A stretch of DNA of 64,000 bases from Epiperipatus broadwayi (lineage: Eukaryota > Onychophora > Udeonychophora > Euonychophora > Peripatidae): the NCBI GenBank assembly GCA_028023455.1, contig JAQFVV010000014.1, forward strand, positions 2,295,336 through 2,359,335, given 5' to 3'. Positions 62,855-64,000 of the stretch are shown piece by piece; position 1 is the first letter of the stretch, and every line of letters starts with the position of its first letter. Both the position numbers and the translations under genes were made by a program. Under the pieces are notes generated by a model that made no database searches, had not been told where the DNA came from, and was given only the letters and a program-made list of their open reading frames with translations.

Positions 62855-64000
62855 GTTAGTTATTAATATTAACTTTATAATATTGAATTAATTGTTGTGA
62901 TTGTATTCCTCTTATTTTTAATACATTTACTTTATATGTAAATGTCTTTTACCTATTCCTCTTTTTTCATAGCAATATCTTTATAAAAACCTATACCATT
63001 GTGTACAAATATAATTATATGCTGAGTAATGTACAAAATTCTAAACACATATGTGAATAGCTAAACTTATTTTGATATTAAAAATTTGGTTTGCTGACTA
63101 ATGACATATTTTGATATTGATTCTATTTTTTACAATTATTATATAGGAAAAAATTAAACAAAGTTTTACCCAGATAGTTCAAACATTGATTGAATGCATG
63201 TAATAGAAAAATTAAATATTCTATTACATTCTTTAAGATAGAGATGTACCAACTTTTATCCTCTCTTTTCATAGTACTTGGACAGTGGTTGTCTATCAAC
63301 TCTTGAGTTTTACACAAATGAAAAAATAAGAATTGTTTCACTATTAGTAGGAAGAGCATGAGAAGTAGCACACAAACTACATGACTGAATTATATATTGT
63401 AGCCTTTTATATCTAGTTACAAATTACAAAAGAAAGATATTATAATAATATGTAACTAATGTAGAGAGGTGGGAAATTAAATTCCAGGAGTGATGAAAGA
63501 AGGCAATAATATTCTTCCTGTTAGATATTTTATTTCTCTGTGTTAGAAAAAAAGAAGAAAAATAAATATATTATAATTGTAAAAGAGAAAATATAATGGA
63601 TTGGAATTTTCTTATTGTAAAAGAAAATAAATCAGATTTGCTAAAATTAAATATTAAACAAAAAAGTTCTCAAATTATTAAATTAAAAACAGTTTGTTTT
63701 TAAAGTGAACTGAAATTTGTAAAAACAAGATATTTTCTCTCCTTTTTCTTTCTCGTTTTGTTTTTTAAAAATTGGACAACAAAAGGATTGTTTTGATAAA
63801 GAAAAATAATTAAAGGAGGAATCATTAAATGAAATATACTTATTGTAAAAGAAAATAAATAAGGTTTGCTAAAATTAAACAAAAAAGTTATCAAATTATT
63901 AAATGAAAAGCAGTTGTTTTTAAAGTGAATTGAAATTGTTAAAAACAATAAACTTTCTTTCCTTTTTTTTCTCTCTTGTTATAGTTTTAAAAAAAGACAA
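62855..64000 (+). other. BRIP1: Next BRIP1 intron (partial), with a 228-base tandem duplication
   Basis: The intron starts GTTAGT. From about 63611 a unit beginning CTTATTGTAAAAGAAAATAA repeats 228 bases later at 63839 and runs to the window end, with small indels. Minus-strand frames at 63123-63371 and 63700-63948 are hydrophobic readings of AT-rich DNA and not supported as genes. The intron continues beyond the window. Confidence 0.65.

Overview
This window is nuclear DNA from an AT-rich eukaryote, almost certainly an invertebrate animal. The signs are split coding exons with consensus splice sites, RTE-type and other non-LTR retrotransposons, a Ty3/Gypsy element, hAT and pogo/Tigger-like DNA transposons, a tRNA-like unit, and abundant (TA)n and (GATA)n microsatellites. 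The species cannot be named from sequence alone. There are no bacterial operons, ribosome binding sites or CRISPR arrays.

Host gene. Two exons on the + strand (52661-52719 and 62714-62854) join in frame across a 10 kb intron. They encode the start of helicase domain 2 of the Fe-S DEAH helicase BRIP1/FANCJ. These are the only host-gene exons I can support. Everything left of 52.6 kb is either upstream intron of this gene or intergenic DNA; I could not decide which.

Layout. 1-5 kb: AT-rich DNA with an old hAT remnant carrying a broken BED finger. 5.1-6.1 kb: an unclassified T-rich tandem-repeat unit, possibly a solo LTR. 7.0-11.0 kb: an RTE-type LINE split by insertion of a second LINE that still reads as a long reverse transcriptase with three breaks. 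15.05-22.37 kb: a complete but decayed Ty3/Gypsy element with 1.7 kb LTRs and a 4-bp target duplication. 22.5-23.95 kb: a pogo/Tigger-like non-autonomous transposon. 28.4-29.1 kb: a second RTE fragment. 29.4-35.9 kb: small hairpin, foldback and hAT miniature elements plus a tRNA-like cloverleaf. Two copies of one foldback family here carry a hammerhead ribozyme motif. 37.2-51.3 kb: a patchwork of long blocks each present twice, with minus-strand gag-like remnants, a 200-bp tandem duplication and a 460-bp compound tetranucleotide array. 52.7-62.7 kb: the BRIP1 intron, containing a long foldback repeat.

The most interesting signal is the hammerhead motif at 30471-30525 and 35554-35596. One copy keeps the intact catalytic core; the other keeps the cleavage site and the closing strand of stem I. 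Together they suggest that the repeat family once encoded a type I self-cleaving ribozyme. All mobile-element proteins in the window are broken, so the region looks like a graveyard of insertions around or within a DNA-repair gene.
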